The notes below the pieces were generated by a model. It worked only from the letters and a program-made list of their open reading frames with translations, had not been told where the DNA came from and made no database searches. A program made the translations under genes and the position numbers. From Thermoplasmata archaeon (GTDB taxonomy: Archaea; Thermoplasmatota; Thermoplasmata; Halarchaeoplasmatales; Halarchaeoplasmataceae), in assembly GCA_007129655.1 (NCBI GenBank), contig SKVC01000043.1:1-14073 (forward strand): DNA of 14,073 nucleotides. The letters run 5' to 3'. Shown here one piece after another: positions 12,713 to 14,073 of the stretch; the first letter of the stretch is position 1; the number at the start of each line of letters is the position of its first letter.

Positions 12713-14073
12713 TCAAGTTGAATTTTTTAACGTTCTGTTCTTTTTTTTGATTCCATCGTCTGTTTTTATAACGCGCCTTTTTTGTTGAACGGTACGTTTT
12801 TCGCCATATTTCAAAAAGCGCCTTTTTCTCCTGCCGGTGATTTCTTCTTTCTCTACCTGTTCGTTATCCCAGGCAACATCTCCGACCTCATCGATTATTC
12901 TTTCTTTTTCTTCGTCATCCGATACGATTAAATCTTTACTATCGGCAACTGTTCTTAGTTTTCTTTTACTTTCAATGGTTTCCTTTTTTTTCAAGACGGG
13001 TAAAGAATTAACAGTCATCCTTTTTCTATCGATCTCTTCCAACCCTCCTTCAAGCTCTTCGATCATCTTGCTAGTCGATAATCCGTCGTCATCATCGACA
13101 CATTCAACAGTGTCTTCATCCAAGATCACTTTCTTTTTTTTAAGCGTTTTATCTGAAAATAAGAGCAGTAGCGCTACAACGAAAATAATTATCGAGAATC
13201 CGCCGAAGGCAACGGCCATTCTAGATAGGGTTTCTACAGGTGGACTTACACTAAAATCATGCCGTGCGGTTCTGACTGTAACATTGGGTCCGAGAGTATT
13301 GGTTTCTTCGGCGATTATGTAATATTCGTGTTCACCGGGATCAAGATACATTTCGTAATAGTATAACTTACCGTCCGCAAAGGTGGTATCTGTTTCGTTT
13401 AACTCCTTCATGGGATAATGATCACCGTTGACCACCAGTTCGATGTATCTGGGCGGCTCTTCGTCAACATCAGTATATGAAATTACCCAGCGGATGTTGG
13501 TCGGATCATATATTTTTTTGAACTCAACTATCTCTAGAATAGGCGGATCATTTACAGGCTCGATTACCAAAGTGATAGGGAATGTAGTGCTTACAGAGTC
13601 GTATACATGTAAGTTTAGTGTAAAATTAACGATGCCGTAATAATTTGGAGGAGGCAGTATATTCAAGTTCCCTTCACCATCGACGGTGATACTCACGTTA
13701 CCATAATCTTTCACCCCTGTGATAACCGTACCAGGCGGTAGTAGTGATGAAATATTGTATCCAATAATTTCCTCATCTTCTTTCATGGATAGGTTAAAAT
13801 GATGTATTATCTCTAAATCGCTATGTTGGTCCATCCATACTTTTTCCTCATCGAAATATGAGTTTATAGATGTGATGTAAGACGATAAAAGATACAGATG
13901 ATAATTACCTCCGATGATGCTGCTGGTCTTCACTATGGTTTCAGAATCTTCGAACCGAATAGCCTGATTCGCATTACCCGAAAGCACAGCGTTCTCTATA
14001 AATGGAGATGCATCATAAACGCTGATACCGAACAGCCGGTTATTGGCAATGGTGTTGTTTAAGAAGTGTATAT
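12713..14073 (-). CDS. Surface protein, C-terminal part: beta-helix end, cadherin-like domain, membrane anchor, charged cytoplasmic tail (5' end outside window)
   Basis: The frame is open to the right edge, so the start lies outside; about 452 residues are visible. A GTG at 13987 is not a credible start, because the translation upstream of it (FLNNTIANNRLFGISVYDAS and on) continues parallel beta-helix repeats of the NosD/PbH1 kind. After the helix comes a cadherin-like or tandem-repeat beta domain with LPPGTVITGV and PNYYGIVNFT, ending in the hallmark VNDPP (about 13544-13558). A second beta domain follows. One membrane helix is encoded at about 13154-13219, followed by KKKK, which places the beta domains outside and a tail of about 145 residues inside. 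The tail is rich in Lys, Arg, Glu and Asp and looks disordered or coiled. Likely a cell-surface adhesion or carbohydrate-contacting protein; ligand unknown. It is convergent with the purine operon. Confidence 0.85.
   Translation of the reverse strand, partial: IHFLNNTIANNRLFGISVYDASPFIENAVLSGNANQAIRFEDSETIVKTSSIIGGNYHLYLLSSYITSINSYFDEEKVWMDQHSDLEIIHHFNLSMKEDEEIIGYNISSLLPPGTVITGVKDYGNVSITVDGEGNLNILPPPNYYGIVNFTLNLHVYDSVSTTFPITLVIEPVNDPPILEIVEFKKIYDPTNIRWVISYTDVDEEPPRYIELVVNGDHYPMKELNETDTTFADGKLYYYEMYLDPGEHEYYIIAEETNTLGPNVTVRTARHDFSVSPPVETLSRMAVAFGGFSIIIFVVALLLLFSDKTLKKKKVILDEDTVECVDDDDGLSTSKMIEELEGGLEEIDRKRMTVNSLPVLKKKETIESKRKLRTVADSKDLIVSDDEEKERIIDEVGDVAWDNEQVEKEEITGRRKRRFLKYGEKRTVQQKRRVIKTDDGIKKKNRTLKNST
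12723..12748 (+). terminator. T-rich terminator of the purine operon, inside the convergent gene
   Basis: T6 (12723-12728) and T8 (12741-12748) lie 13 and 31 bases after the hpt stop. They coincide with Lys and Asn codons in the opposing gene's basic C-terminal tail, so the same bases serve as coding sequence on one strand and a probable terminator on the other. Confidence 0.5.

Noticed and set aside
12837..13322. Plus-strand open frame of 161 codons rich in Ser and Thr
   Set aside because: It is the antisense shadow of the Lys/Glu-rich tail and membrane segment of the minus-strand surface protein; composition is explained by reversing those codons and there is no ribosome binding site or promoter.
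13985..13987. GTG at 13987 as the start of the minus-strand surface protein
   Set aside because: The frame is open to the window edge and the upstream translation continues beta-helix repeats; no signal peptide follows this codon.

Overview
The window reads as a piece of an archaeal chromosome, probably euryarchaeal. The reasons are a Hel308-type helicase, an archaeal-type hypoxanthine/guanine phosphoribosyltransferase, TATA-like boxes 25-30 bases ahead of start codons that lack a ribosome binding site, and GAGGTG-type ribosome binding sites inside operons. Large surface proteins with beta-helix, Ig-like and cadherin-like domains ending in a single membrane anchor would fit Thermoplasmatota-like heterotrophs, but that placement is inference. 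No rRNA, tRNA, CRISPR array, insertion sequence or phage gene was seen. Gene density is very high and gaps are short.

Layout: (1) bases 2-1183 hold the 3' part of hel308 on the plus strand, which meets a convergent MTH1187-family thiamine-binding-like gene (minus strand) with a 4-base overlap. (2) A divergent promoter gap (about 1492-1649) separates that gene from a five-gene plus-strand peptide/nickel-type ABC importer operon, 1650-10089: membrane-anchored solute-binding protein, DppB-like permease, a very unusual DppC-like permease, and OppD-like and OppF-like ATPases. (3) After a T-rich terminator, a three-gene plus-strand operon, 10160-12710, encodes a 6-oxopurine-type methylthionucleoside phosphorylase, an MTA/SAH/5'-deoxyadenosine deaminase and a hypoxanthine/guanine phosphoribosyltransferase, joined by ATGA-type overlaps. 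(4) A convergent minus-strand gene, open at the right edge of the window, encodes the C-terminal part of a surface protein: beta-helix, cadherin-like domain, membrane segment, charged cytoplasmic tail.

The most striking item is the DppC-like permease. The loop after its first membrane helix, normally a few tens of residues, has been replaced by about 430 residues that read as a 7-8-bladed PQQ-like beta-propeller, placed outside the cell by topology. Its partner binding protein is also enlarged: an oversized family 5 binding domain, two C-terminal beta-sandwich domains and a C-terminal membrane anchor. Together they suggest an importer with an elaborate extracellular docking or capture structure.

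The purine operon forms a coherent route from S-adenosylmethionine by-products to IMP: deamination of methylthioadenosine (or SAH or deoxyadenosine) to the inosine form, phosphorolysis to hypoxanthine plus a ribose-1-phosphate derivative, then hypoxanthine plus PRPP to IMP. The phosphorylase carries Asn-Tyr-Gly where adenine-specific enzymes carry Asp-Tyr-Asp, which agrees with a 6-oxopurine substrate made by the neighbouring deaminase.
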